From Lachnospiraceae bacterium (GTDB lineage: Bacteria; Bacillota; Clostridia; Lachnospirales; Lachnospiraceae), in assembly GCA_900766915.1 (NCBI GenBank), contig CAAFXE010000270.1, positions 1 through 16,933 on the forward strand: 16,933 nucleotides of DNA, given 5' to 3'. The notes under the pieces are model-generated. The model saw only the letters and a program-made list of their open reading frames with translations, searched no databases and was not told where the DNA came from. Position 1 is the stretch's first letter, and every line of letters begins with the position of its first letter. Both the position numbers and the translations under genes were made by a program. Below are positions 5,460-11,142 of the stretch, piece by piece.

Positions 5460-5602
5460 TTTCAGAGGGTGCCCGGCTTTTTGTTATTCCCCTACCAATT
5501 CCCTAGGACGGGCGTCTAGTGCATTCCCACTTGTGTGGTTGAGGTTTCCTTTACCTCTTCCCTTGACACCAATATATTATCACATCTAACTGCCGATTTC
5601 AA
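5460..5602 (-). ncRNA. Promoter-driven short untranslated RNA, unit 4
   Basis: The promoter TTGAAA, 17 bp, TAATAT is at 5574-5602. The transcript from about 5567 starts TTGGTGTCAAGGGAAG and can form GAGG..CCTC, CCAC-ACAA-GTGG and a CTAG/GACG-type stem. It then contains GGGGAATAACAAAAAG near its end. No ORF is seen. A GCACAAA box (TTTGTGC on this strand) sits exactly 11 bp upstream of the -35. Confidence 0.5.
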
Positions 5603-5613
5603 GATGGAATAAT

Positions 5614-5690
5614 GCACAAATTCGGGATAAAATATTTGTATAATTTGATGCAACTTTTTTCTTGACAAAATGCCAAGAGTGCGGTATAAT
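5614..5690. promoter_or_regulatory. Divergent promoter module 2
   Basis: GCACAAA (5614-5620), 14 bp with the CGGGATAA core, and TTTGTAT (5635-5641) form an inverted pair of boxes. The left box serves the minus promoter at 5574-5602 (11 bp). The right box serves the plus promoter TTGACA (5662-5667), 17 bp, TATAAT (5685-5690), at 20 bp. Confidence 0.8.
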
Positions 5691-5698
5691 GGAAATTT

Positions 5699-5723
5699 CG
5701 GGCGCCTTGGTCGTTGGCGCCCG
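5699..5723. other. GC hairpin 2, flanked by convergent promoters
   Basis: CGGGCGCC pairs with GGCGCCCG around TTGGTCGTT. It begins 8 nt after the plus-strand TATAAT and is faced from the right by the minus promoter at 5728-5756. The flanks (GGAAATTTC before the stem) match hairpin 1. Confidence 0.85.
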
Positions 5724-5727
5724 GCCA

Positions 5728-5756
5728 ATTATAGCACATTATAAGAGTTTTGTCAA
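5728..5756 (-). promoter_or_regulatory. Minus-strand promoter facing GC hairpin 2
   Basis: TTGACA, 17 bp, TATAAT. A TTTGTAT box lies 10 bp upstream of the -35 and is continuous with the T-run of the terminator at 5770-5818. No gene follows; the transcript starts at the hairpin. Confidence 0.75.
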
Positions 5757-5769
5757 TAGGCAATTTATA

Positions 5770-5818
5770 CAAAAAAAGCCCGCCCAGTTTGTTAATGCCG
5801 AAGCCAAACCGAGCGGGG
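5770..5818 (-). terminator. Strong terminator of the 5.8-6.1 kb transcript
   Basis: On the minus strand CCCGCTCGGTTTG pairs with CAAACTGGGCGGG (13 pairs, two G-U) around a 13-nt loop, followed by a C and seven T residues. It is among the strongest terminators in the window, although no ORF precedes it for 300 nt. Confidence 0.92.
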
Positions 5819-6120
5819 AATAATTTATATAAGTGACCTTTTGCCGGGTTGGTCTAACCCCTAACTAAATCATACCGGCATCACTCTTGAAAATCCTTTC
5901 TCAATCTTCATTTGAAACTCCGCCGTAAGGCCACAGCGGCAGGTATATCTTTTTAGTTAGTTTTATTAGTAATAGTTTAGCATTTCGGGCGCCACCCCTA
6001 GAACCAAGTCATTTTATTTACCTCCATCATCGTCCGCTAGCTTGCTAATCAATCTATTTTATCAATCAAAGTTTTAGACAACCATTAGGCATCACTCTCC
6101 TTTTATTTATTATAGGGGGA
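5819..6120 (-). ncRNA. Candidate structured non-coding RNA downstream of the 6135-6404 gene
   Basis: About 300 nt with no plausible gene; two ribosome-site-like starts lead only to 8- and 4-codon frames. On the minus strand CTAACTAAA near 5957 is exactly complementary to TTTAGTTAG near 5868. The latter lies inside a stem formed by TGCCGG and CCGGCA that also encloses GGGTT/AACCC, suggesting a pseudoknot-like fold. A GCCG/CGGC stem lies between the two partners. The tract ends in a strong terminator. It has no clear -35, so it is probably the 3' part of the preceding gene's transcript. I could not match it to tmRNA, RNase P or a known riboswitch. Confidence 0.5.
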
Positions 6121-6134
6121 AGCCATTTCTAGCT

Positions 6135-6404
6135 TTAATCCCTAAGCAGTTCCACCATCAAAGCCAGAGCACACATGGGGTCGGCCTCAAAGATGGCATC
6201 CATCATTTCGAGCATAGTATCCGGGGCGATATAGGTGACATCACCATTTTCCACAGTCACCAGAACCTCGCCAGTCTCCATATCCTCGACACGCCCGGAC
6301 ACATTGGAGTTCGCAACAGAGGGATGAAGAATGGTCATTGCTTCGGACAGACAGGAGACAGTGGAGAGGGAATCGATAGCGCCATTCATAACAACTTTCA
6401 GCAT
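6135..6404 (-). CDS. Hypothetical 89-aa acidic protein
   Basis: 89 residues from the ATG at 6404, which follows GAAAGGAAATG-type leader sequence; a longer frame upstream overlaps the promoter and is rejected. The sequence is rich in Met, Val and Asp, with an N-terminal helix-strand (MLKVVMNGAID), a strand pair (GRVEDMETGEVLVTVENGDVTYI) and a C-terminal helix (DPMCALALMVELLRD). No motif or family is recognised. The promoter is at 6457-6485 (TTGACA, 17 bp, TACAAT). The stop is followed by the candidate structured RNA rather than by a terminator. Confidence 0.8.
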   Translation of the reverse strand: MLKVVMNGAIDSLSTVSCLSEAMTILHPSVANSNVSGRVEDMETGEVLVTVENGDVTYIAPDTMLEMMDAIFEADPMCALALMVELLRD

Positions 6405-6485
6405 ACTTTCATTTCCTTTCTGGTGTTTGGGATTTTCCTTTCCCTTTTGTGAGTATATTGTATCACGGATTTTCGGATTTGTCAA

Positions 6486-6505
6486 GGGGAAACTCTCATT
6501 TCCCC
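6486..6505 (-). terminator. Hairpin between the AAA+ gene and the next -35
   Basis: GGGGAAA pairs perfectly with TTTCCCC around six bases, directly upstream of TTGACA at 6480-6485 (minus strand). No T-run follows. It may act as a weak terminator or as insulation between units. Confidence 0.5.
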
Positions 6506-6514
6506 CTATTTTTT

Positions 6515-7510
6515 TTACAGGATGATGTTGCCAGTCATGCGGGAGAGGGCTTTCTTAATGTCATCAAAGCCAATAGAAAAACGCCGCTCAAATCTTGCTC
6601 CGCTCATGGTCTCATCGATTACATCAATGAAGTTATTGGGGAACACACCGCCGACATGATAGTTGACCATTTCCAGAATCTGCTCGGCGGTCACATCTTT
6701 AACAGAGATATTATGGAAATTCGCATAGTCTTTCAAGATGGAATCCGCAGTTTCCAGAGCCTTGTCCCCAATCAGAGGACGAACTTCCACTTCAGAGAAA
6801 CGCCGGGCAAGGGCTTTGTCTTTTTTAAGGACTACGCTTTCCTCGGTGGTGGTTGCTCCAATAACCTTGATTTCGGCTCGGGCAAGGGCTGGCTTCAAAA
6901 TCTGCCCCATACCACCAGCACCTTCGGCCATGCCGATAACGTTAATCTGGTGGATTTCATCAATAAACAGAACGATATTGGGGTCTTTCCTACAATCGTT
7001 CATAATGCCTTCAAGCTTTTCCTCAAACTCACCCCGATATTTAGTGCCGGACACAAGAGCGTTCATGGAAAGGTCATAGATAACCACATCACACAGAGGA
7101 GGCTTGGGGACTTCACGCATTACAGGAGCGGGAGTGAGTTCGGCGAGTGGCTTGTTCTCATTTTCGGCATCCCATGCGGATTTTGCCTTGCTGTACTCTC
7201 TTTCAGCCTTGGAGTTCTCGTATTCCCATTGAACTTTCTGGTTGGCAATGTGAATAGCGAGGGCTTCCGCAATTGCGGTCTTACCACAGCCAGCAGGTCC
7301 AGTCAGCAGAACATTGGGCTTGGTTCGGCGCAGAAGCATCTTCTCGATTACTTCAACTTCGGCTTCCCGATGGAAAACCGGGGCGAGGTCTCCCCGCAGA
7401 GCCAACAGGTTCAGATTTCGGGACATACTCGACAGGGAGGAAAAACGCTGGTTCATTGCGGTCAGGCGCTCTCTTTCCTCATTGTAATACTTCTTTGCGA
7501 TGTTAGCCAT
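6515..7510 (-). CDS. Single-module Clp/Hsp100-type AAA+ ATPase
   Basis: 331 residues. Walker A GPAGCGKT (71-78), Walker B LFIDE (181-185), sensor-1 GATT (218-221), arginine-finger region ARRF (235-238) and the pore-loop motif KYRGEFEEKL (Y158) match the first AAA module of ClpA/ClpB, including LKPALAR. A Clp unfoldase normally has an N domain and a second AAA module (about 750-860 aa); here both are missing. A charged insert of about 45 residues (95-140) lies between Walker A and the pore loop. I infer an ATP-driven remodeller of a phage or host protein complex. No peptidase-docking IGL/F loop is seen. The promoter (TTGACA, 17 bp, TATAAT) is at 7544-7572. Confidence 0.92.
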   Translation of the reverse strand: MANIAKKYYNEERERLTAMNQRFSSLSSMSRNLNLLALRGDLAPVFHREAEVEVIEKMLLRRTKPNVLLTGPAGCGKTAIAEALAIHIANQKVQWEYENSKAEREYSKAKSAWDAENENKPLAELTPAPVMREVPKPPLCDVVIYDLSMNALVSGTKYRGEFEEKLEGIMNDCRKDPNIVLFIDEIHQINVIGMAEGAGGMGQILKPALARAEIKVIGATTTEESVVLKKDKALARRFSEVEVRPLIGDKALETADSILKDYANFHNISVKDVTAEQILEMVNYHVGGVFPNNFIDVIDETMSGARFERRFSIGFDDIKKALSRMTGNIIL

Positions 7511-7602
7511 TGTTATTATTTCCTTTCTCTTTTGGATGAACCTATTATATCACAGGTTCAGTTATTTGTCAAGAACTTTTTTTCGCCGGGGTCTGGTGGA
7601 TT

Positions 7603-8076
7603 TTACTCCACCAGACTTTTCAGAACTTCCAGAATGTCGCAGGTAGTCGGGTCGATGGTTGCTCCTAGATGCCAGCCCTCACGGACTTTGGAATTATCAT
7701 CAAACAGGATTGCGGATTCATCTTCGCCCAGACATTTGCGAACGCTGTCCGCTTTGGTTGTCCCATACTTTATGCCGTGGAAGTGGTCATAGGGAAAACC
7801 ATTTGCTTCCAGCCACTCCCTTTTGGCTTTTCGTACCAGCTTGTCATATTCGGGGGTGGAATCCTTGGATAACCATGTCACCACCCGATTTTCGATACCC
7901 TGAGCCTGAGCTAGCCGAATGAGCCGTGCCAGTTCTTCCATGTTCCACATGGGCTTGGCGATTTGGTAGGGGGTAGGGTCGAAGTTTCGGAGCATCGGCA
8001 ACCAGTTTTTTACGCCATAAAGGTCTGCGATAGTTCCATCCATGTCCCATACAAGAATCTTAACTTTAGCTTTCAT
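7603..8076 (-). CDS. HAD-superfamily hydrolase
   Basis: 157 residues from the ATG at 8076; the longer frame to 8136 would start inside the promoter and is rejected. Motif I is DMDGT (D11, D13), motif II is the Thr of VVTWLSK (T67), motif III is probably K108 and motif IV is LFDDN (D126, D127). Together these form the aspartate-nucleophile phosphatase site. The cap is small or absent, as in nucleotidase-like or polynucleotide-3'-phosphatase-like phage HADs, so nucleotide or nucleic-acid 3'-phosphate substrates are plausible but unproven. The promoter is at 8108-8136. The stop codon sits in the loop of a 10-bp hairpin. Confidence 0.88.
   Translation of the reverse strand: MKAKVKILVWDMDGTIADLYGVKNWLPMLRNFDPTPYQIAKPMWNMEELARLIRLAQAQGIENRVVTWLSKDSTPEYDKLVRKAKREWLEANGFPYDHFHGIKYGTTKADSVRKCLGEDESAILFDDNSKVREGWHLGATIDPTTCDILEVLKSLVE
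7604..7629 (-). other. Hairpin enclosing the HAD stop codon
   Basis: GTCTGGTGGA pairs with TCCACCAGAC, and the stop TAA lies in the 6-nt loop, so the last codons form one arm. No T-run follows on the minus strand. It may be a 3'-end stabiliser. Coordinates are approximate to one or two bases. Confidence 0.6.
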
Positions 8077-8107
8077 TATTTCATTTCCTTTCCTTTGTTG
8101 TACCAAC

Positions 8108-8142
8108 ATTATATCATGGATAGGGGTTTTTGTCAACCCCTA
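8108..8142 (-). promoter_or_regulatory. HAD promoter fused to the upstream gene's end hairpin
   Basis: TTGACA (8131-8136), 17 bp, TATAAT (8108-8113). A hairpin at 8121-8142 (TAGGGGTT with AACCCCTA) has the -35 at its loop, and the TGA stop of the 8133-8459 gene is the TGA of TTGACA. Stop codon, terminator-like stem and promoter are superimposed. Confidence 0.8.
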
Positions 8143-8459
8143 TTTTGTAATTCCACATAGTTTTTTTTCTTGTTGCGGAGGATTTTCTTCTTCAAAGAGG
8201 CAGGGACTTCCATGCCCATAGATTTATACATGGCATAAACCTTATCGAGGGTTGCCACATAAGCCGTAATTAGGAACTCTGTCTCAATGGCTTTCACAAG
8301 GATAACGCCATCCGCAGTCACGCACTCACGCTTATCTGGAAGTTTATTTTCCAGCACCACGGTTAAATCACTCAAATCAGTATGAGTGAGAATAAAGGTC
8401 AGGCGATTTGACCTATCGTTCAAAAAATGCTGGCTTGCGGTGATTCTTTGTGCTTTCAT
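8133..8459 (-). CDS. Hypothetical 108-aa basic protein
   Basis: 108 residues. ATG at 8459 follows AAAGGAATTG. The first half (QRITASQHFLNDRSNRLTFILTHTDLSDLTVVLENKLP) looks like a small alpha/beta fold. A strand pair (VTADGVILVKAIETEFLITAYVATLDKVYAMYKSMG) follows, and the C-terminus is very basic (LKKKILRNKKKN), which could contact nucleic acid. No family is recognised. The promoter at 8493-8521 is itself embedded in a hairpin (8506-8526). The stop codon overlaps the -35 of the HAD gene. Confidence 0.8.
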   Translation of the reverse strand: MKAQRITASQHFLNDRSNRLTFILTHTDLSDLTVVLENKLPDKRECVTADGVILVKAIETEFLITAYVATLDKVYAMYKSMGMEVPASLKKKILRNKKKNYVELQNRG

Positions 8460-8492
8460 TTTTAATCAATTCCTTTCTTTTGGTTCATAGAT

Positions 8493-8526
8493 ATTGTATC
8501 ATAGAAGGGGTTGTTTGTCAACCCCT
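8493..8526 (-). promoter_or_regulatory. Promoter of the 8133-8459 gene with -35 in a hairpin
   Basis: TTGACA (8516-8521), 17 bp, TACAAT (8493-8498). AGGGGTTG pairs with CAACCCCT at 8506-8526, placing the -35 across the stem and loop. The same hairpin closes the operon that ends at 8538. Confidence 0.75.
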
Positions 8527-8537
8527 ATTTTGATTTT

Positions 8538-8753
8538 TTAGATAAACTCGTAGGTTACGAGGCACTGAACTTGGGGGACATTTTTCAGATAGCTAATGTC
8601 CTTTTCAGTACAAGCGGTTTTCATGTTCAGATACTTGGGGATTCCATCCATCTCAATAACCATGTACAAGGTATTGTTATAGACGAATGTATCCCCAGTC
8701 TTGAAAGAAACTACAGGCTGTCCGGTCTGTCCTTTCTTTTGGATTTTCAACAT
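8538..8753 (-). CDS. Hypothetical 71-aa beta-rich protein
   Basis: 71 residues if started at the ATG at 8753, which is 8 nt after AGGAGG; the ATG two codons earlier is too close to the ribosome site. The sequence (VVSFKTGDTFVYNNTLYMVIEMDGIPKYLNMKTACTEKD) suggests a small beta barrel. It is the second gene after the Cys-rich 8769-8978, with a gap of about 15 nt, and the two are probably translated from one mRNA. No function recognised. Confidence 0.8.
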   Translation of the reverse strand: MLKIQKKGQTGQPVVSFKTGDTFVYNNTLYMVIEMDGIPKYLNMKTACTEKDISYLKNVPQVQCLVTYEFI

Positions 8754-8768
8754 TTTCATTTCCTCCTT

Positions 8769-8978
8769 TTAATTATCTTCTTGACAATAGTCGGTGTAGT
8801 CATCAGGCTTACATCCCTCGCCATACATAGAGAAGAAATCATCACATTCCTCGTATGGGTCGCCGGGGATTTTACACAGACAGAACTCCTCGTCTCCCTT
8901 AATGATTTCGCTGTCCTTGTAGTACGGACAATCCCATCCATTCACAGGGCAATGATAATGTGCTCCACGCTGTGCCAT
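8769..8978 (-). CDS. Cys-rich small protein, paralogue of 11201-11389
   Basis: 69 residues with seven Cys (10, 17, 33, 35, 45, 56, 65), His6/His9 region and many acidic residues. CPVNGWDCPYY and EECDDFFSMYGEGC align with CPIYDYECPYC and EKCDASFRMEDMEG of the 62-aa protein at 11201-11389. The spacing suggests a zinc-binding mini-domain or a disulfide-rich fold; no signal peptide is present, so metal binding inside the cell is more likely. AAAGGAGG precedes the ATG. The promoter is at 9009-9037 (TTGACT, 17 bp, TATAAT), with a TTTGTAT box 10 bp further upstream. Confidence 0.82.
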   Translation of the reverse strand: MAQRGAHYHCPVNGWDCPYYKDSEIIKGDEEFCLCKIPGDPYEECDDFFSMYGEGCKPDDYTDYCQEDN

Positions 8979-9008
8979 TGGTTTGACCTCCTTTGTTTTT
9001 GTGCCTTA

Positions 9009-9124
9009 ATTATATCATGCCATGTCGCAGAAGTCAATTGTCAAGTTATACAAAATCGGGATAAATATTTTGTTTAGTTTTTTGATAGAAAATGCTTGAC
9101 AAATTGCTGGGGATATGGTATAAT
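9009..9124. promoter_or_regulatory. Divergent promoter module 3
   Basis: The minus promoter of the Cys-rich operon (9009-9037) has ATACAAA at 9048-9054. Then comes the ATCGGGATAAATA core, a TTTGTTT box (9069-9075), and a plus promoter TTGACA (9096-9101), 17 bp, TATAAT (9119-9124) 20 bp further on. The layout is the same as in modules 1, 2 and 4. Confidence 0.8.
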
Positions 9125-9132
9125 GGAAAAAT

Positions 9133-9157
9133 CGGCCGCCCCGACTGGGCGCGGCCG
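9133..9157. terminator. GC hairpin 3, likely terminator of the 9903-9179 operon
   Basis: CGGCCGC pairs with GCGGCCG around an 11-nt loop. Read on the minus strand it lies about 20 nt after the stop of the 9179-9352 gene and is followed by ATTTTTCC, so it can terminate that operon. Read on the plus strand it follows the TATAAT of module 3 by 8 nt. Confidence 0.75.
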
Positions 9158-9178
9158 GTCCAGCCTTTGGTGTTAAAC

Positions 9179-9352
9179 CTAGTATTTCAGGTCAGCGGCC
9201 ATTGTGGGAGTTATGTCGATAGCTCTCATAATATCGCCGGGCTCAAAAAGCCGATTTTCTCCGGTCTTGATATTCTGGCATACCCATCTACTTTTTTCAC
9301 TGTTCCAGCTACCAACAGAATAGATAGCATTATCTCTGAGAATTACCTTCAT
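9179..9352 (-). CDS. Small hypothetical 57-aa protein (MKVILRDNAI...)
   Basis: 57 residues; GGGAGGAAAT lies before the ATG at 9352. It is a beta-like N-terminus (KVILRDNAIYSVGSW), a Trp-containing strand (SRWVCQNI) and a C-terminal helix (GDIMRAIDITPTMAADLKY). It is the fourth and last gene of a compact operon starting at 9903, about 15 nt after the previous stop. Function unknown. The gene falls below a 60-aa cut-off but has a ribosome site, operon position and terminator. Confidence 0.75.
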   Translation of the reverse strand: MKVILRDNAIYSVGSWNSEKSRWVCQNIKTGENRLFEPGDIMRAIDITPTMAADLKY

Positions 9353-9366
9353 AAAAATTTCCTCCC

Positions 9367-9519
9367 TTATTTGTCATTGGGTTTTTCGGTCATTTCTTTC
9401 TCAATCTTTAAGTGGATTTGCGCCAGTTCCTTCTCGACCTTCAGAAGTTCCTTCTGAAGCCGATACTTCTCCTTTTCCAGCCAGTTCGCTCGGCTGGCTA
9501 AATATTTGATGTCGCTCAT
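9367..9519 (-). CDS. Small coiled-coil protein, 50 aa
   Basis: 50 residues from the ATG at 9519 after GGAGGG. Nearly the whole chain is one amphipathic charged helix (NWLEKEKYRLQKELLKVEKE) with Leu/Ile heptad spacing, so a coiled coil is likely. The start lies one base after the stop codon of the preceding gene, so translation is probably coupled. The longer in-frame extension upstream would overlap the whole preceding gene and is rejected. Confidence 0.82.
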   Translation of the reverse strand: MSDIKYLASRANWLEKEKYRLQKELLKVEKELAQIHLKIEKEMTEKPNDK

Positions 9520-9520
9520 T

Positions 9521-9760
9521 TTATTCCCTCCATCCCAGAAACTTCTTGATGGTGTACTCGTCAAAGTATCTTGTATAATTATAACCAGGAATCTCGCACA
9601 GCCACAGACCGCTGGTATCATCATAGTTCGCAATGGTCATGCGAAGGCCGTAGTCTGTGGTAAATACCATTCCACACCGCAGAACTCTCTTGTCCTCGGT
9701 GGTAACCACTTTAATCGGGTTGCCACATCCATCACGCAGGATTCTCATTTTCTTTGCCAT
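9521..9760 (-). CDS. Hypothetical 79-aa basic beta-rich protein
   Basis: 79 residues from the ATG at 9760 (AAGGAG 8 nt upstream, lying inside the end of the previous gene). It begins MAKKMRILRDGCGNPIKVV and continues with several predicted strands (RVLRCGMVFTTDYGLRMTIANYD, LWLCEIPGYNYTRYF) and a short C-terminal helix. It may be a small barrel; the function is unknown. It starts two bases after the stop of the 9763-9903 gene. Confidence 0.8.
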   Translation of the reverse strand: MAKKMRILRDGCGNPIKVVTTEDKRVLRCGMVFTTDYGLRMTIANYDDTSGLWLCEIPGYNYTRYFDEYTIKKFLGWRE

Positions 9761-9762
9761 CT

Positions 9763-9903
9763 CTACCACTCCTTCTTCATCTTCTGGCGGTTGTACAGCT
9801 TCTTACTTTCAACCTTGCTTCCTCTCTTGCGGAAGTTCAGATAGTCTTGAAGTTCCGCACCTTCCTTTTTGAGATATTCACGAGAATACTTTTTCTTTTT
9901 CAT
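9763..9903 (-). CDS. Very basic 46-aa protein
   Basis: 46 residues starting MKKKKYSREYLKKEG, with about a third Lys/Arg and helix-forming throughout. It looks able to bind nucleic acid or to be a short ribosome-associated peptide, but no family is recognised. It is the first gene of a four-gene operon (9903-9179) in which stops and starts nearly touch; its last codons contain the next ribosome site. The promoter is at 9933-9961 (TTGACA, 17 bp, TATAAT), with AAAGGAG before the ATG. Confidence 0.75.
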   Translation of the reverse strand: MKKKKYSREYLKKEGAELQDYLNFRKRGSKVESKKLYNRQKMKKEW

Positions 9904-9964
9904 TTATCTCACTCCTTTATTTTTCTATAAATATTATAACATATTTTTATAATTTTGTCAATAC

Positions 9965-10344
9965 CCAATTTCACAATTAGGTTTAGATTAGTGTAGGCGA
10001 GGTGGCCATCCCCGCCCACAGGATATATCAGCAAGTGATGCACCGACTTACCGGATTTTTCTGTTGTTATTCTTACTTTTGGAGCAACAGTAAATGACTA
10101 ACTAAATCTCCGCACCTACTTCTGCTTTCATTCGCATTATAAGGGACACCTTAGAGTGTATGTCTCTATCCTGACTATACCAGTGGCACTTTTTTGAGTG
10201 AAACAAAGTAGGAAACAAAGTTATTAAAAATCTTTAATCTATAACACAATACATTTTTACATAGGGGGTGGTCGAGCCATATTAATCAATTCCTTTCCTC
10301 TTGGTTTGTACTCACATTATATCATGGATTTAGCGGTTTGTCAA
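9965..10344 (-). ncRNA. Candidate structured transcript with a 7-codon leader ORF
   Basis: A consensus promoter (10316-10344) and the usual GAGGAAAGGAATTGATT leader are followed by an ATG, but the frame stops after MARPPPM. The next 300 nt hold no gene on either strand. Visible stems include CTGTTG/CAACAG, GGCGGGG/CCTCGCC (7 pairs) and ACAC/GTGT, and GATTTAGTTAG is shared with the 5819-6120 tract. It could be a structured RNA, a leader peptide system or the remains of a gene. No clear terminator is seen before the promoter at 9933-9961. Confidence 0.45.
10257..10280 (-). CDS. Seven-codon ORF MARPPPM behind a full promoter and ribosome site
   Basis: ATG at 10280 with AGGAAAGG upstream and stop TAA at 10257. 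Three consecutive prolines are a known ribosome-stalling context that depends on EF-P, so a regulatory leader peptide is possible. It could equally be the start of a gene lost by deletion. Confidence 0.3.
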   Translation of the reverse strand: MARPPPM

Positions 10345-10353
10345 GAACTTTTT

Positions 10354-10992
10354 TTAATTTCTATGATAACCGCTAAAATCCAGAATAATGGGTCTGTTTT
10401 TTAGATAGCCGATATTGGAGCGGTGTAAGTCATTGATTTCATTTTCAATGATAAATCGGCACAGGGCTTTACACTTCTTTTTACCATAGAGCACAATTAC
10501 CATGCTTGCCCAGGTGGTATCGAGGTCACGCCCCCGTACCATGCTAGAGAAGCAATCTTCCATTTTCTCAATAATAGCCGGGGAAACGGTCTTGGTTTTA
10601 TAGAGGTATCTGTCCTCTATTGCGCTGGGAGTATTGAGACTGGAGAAGTCAATCTTGTCCTGAATAACGAAGATAACTCCATTATTGGTAAGGAGGACTT
10701 CGGTCTTAGGGAAGAACATTTCAAGCCCTGCTTTGACAGCTTTCTGATAAATCAGGACTTCATCATAGGCTTCATCATAGTCCTTGTCAAAGGAGCAAGG
10801 ATTGGAAGTCCATTTGACAACGAAGTCGGCGTCCTTGGGGATGATACACAACTTGCTTGCCCCATCACTAACCCGATAGTTGGGACTGGAATAACCTTTT
10901 TCCTTGAGCATCCTGACAACATTGTGCATAGTAGTAGTTTTTGTAATGCCGAGACTAATAATGAGTTCCTTGATTTCCTTTCTGGTAATCAT
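10354..10992 (-). CDS. Miniature protein-kinase-fold protein
   Basis: 212 residues from the ATG at 10992, after GGGAGGG; the longer frame upstream crosses the promoter and another strand of signals and is rejected. Residues 1-40 resemble a small helical domain. The kinase pattern follows: VVKW with K60, YDEVLIYQKA with E78 (helix C), NDLHRSN with D188 and N193 (catalytic loop) and LDFSG with D205 (DFG equivalent). The order and spacing match a minimal eukaryotic-like or aminoglycoside-phosphotransferase-like fold, with the C-lobe ending just after DFSG, so the activation segment and later helices are missing. It may be a compact kinase or a pseudokinase. Its promoter (TTGACT, 16 bp, TATAAT) at 11021-11048 carries a box 11 bp upstream. 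Confidence 0.75.
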   Translation of the reverse strand: MITRKEIKELIISLGITKTTTMHNVVRMLKEKGYSSPNYRVSDGASKLCIIPKDADFVVKWTSNPCSFDKDYDEAYDEVLIYQKAVKAGLEMFFPKTEVLLTNNGVIFVIQDKIDFSSLNTPSAIEDRYLYKTKTVSPAIIEKMEDCFSSMVRGRDLDTTWASMVIVLYGKKKCKALCRFIIENEINDLHRSNIGYLKNRPIILDFSGYHRN

Positions 10993-11020
10993 TTTTATCC
11001 CTCCCTTGATTTCTGTAATC

Positions 11021-11132
11021 ATTATATCATATATATTCCAAAAGTCAAGTAGTGATAATGCACAAATTACGGGATAAATATTTGTATAATATTTCTGAGG
11101 CTTCTGGATTGAAAAAATGCTGGGGGTATAAT
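11021..11132. promoter_or_regulatory. Divergent promoter module 4
   Basis: Minus promoter of the kinase-like gene (11021-11048), GCACAAA (11060-11066) at 11 bp, 14 bp with CGGGATAA, TTTGTAT (11081-11087), then 21 bp to TTGAAA (11109-11114). The plus -10 TATAAT (11127-11132) is only 12 bp from that -35. Compared with modules 1-3, about five bases (ATATG) are missing, so the plus promoter is probably inactive. Confidence 0.75.
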
Positions 11133-11142
11133 AAAACGTAAA

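Noticed and set aside
5311..5602. Extra tRNA genes in the promoter-only units
   Set aside because: No acceptor stem, T loop or anticodon arm can be drawn; the short stems present do not form a cloverleaf.
5819..6120. Group I intron or tmRNA
   Set aside because: I looked for the conserved P7-like core, a G-U splice pair and tRNA-like ends and did not find a convincing set.
6449..7792. 447-aa plus-strand ORF
   Set aside because: Shadow of the AAA+ gene on the other strand, which has all Clp motifs, a promoter and a ribosome site.
7603..8136. Longer HAD protein starting at 8136
   Set aside because: That start would lie in the -35 box of the gene's own promoter; the ATG at 8076 has a ribosome site just upstream.
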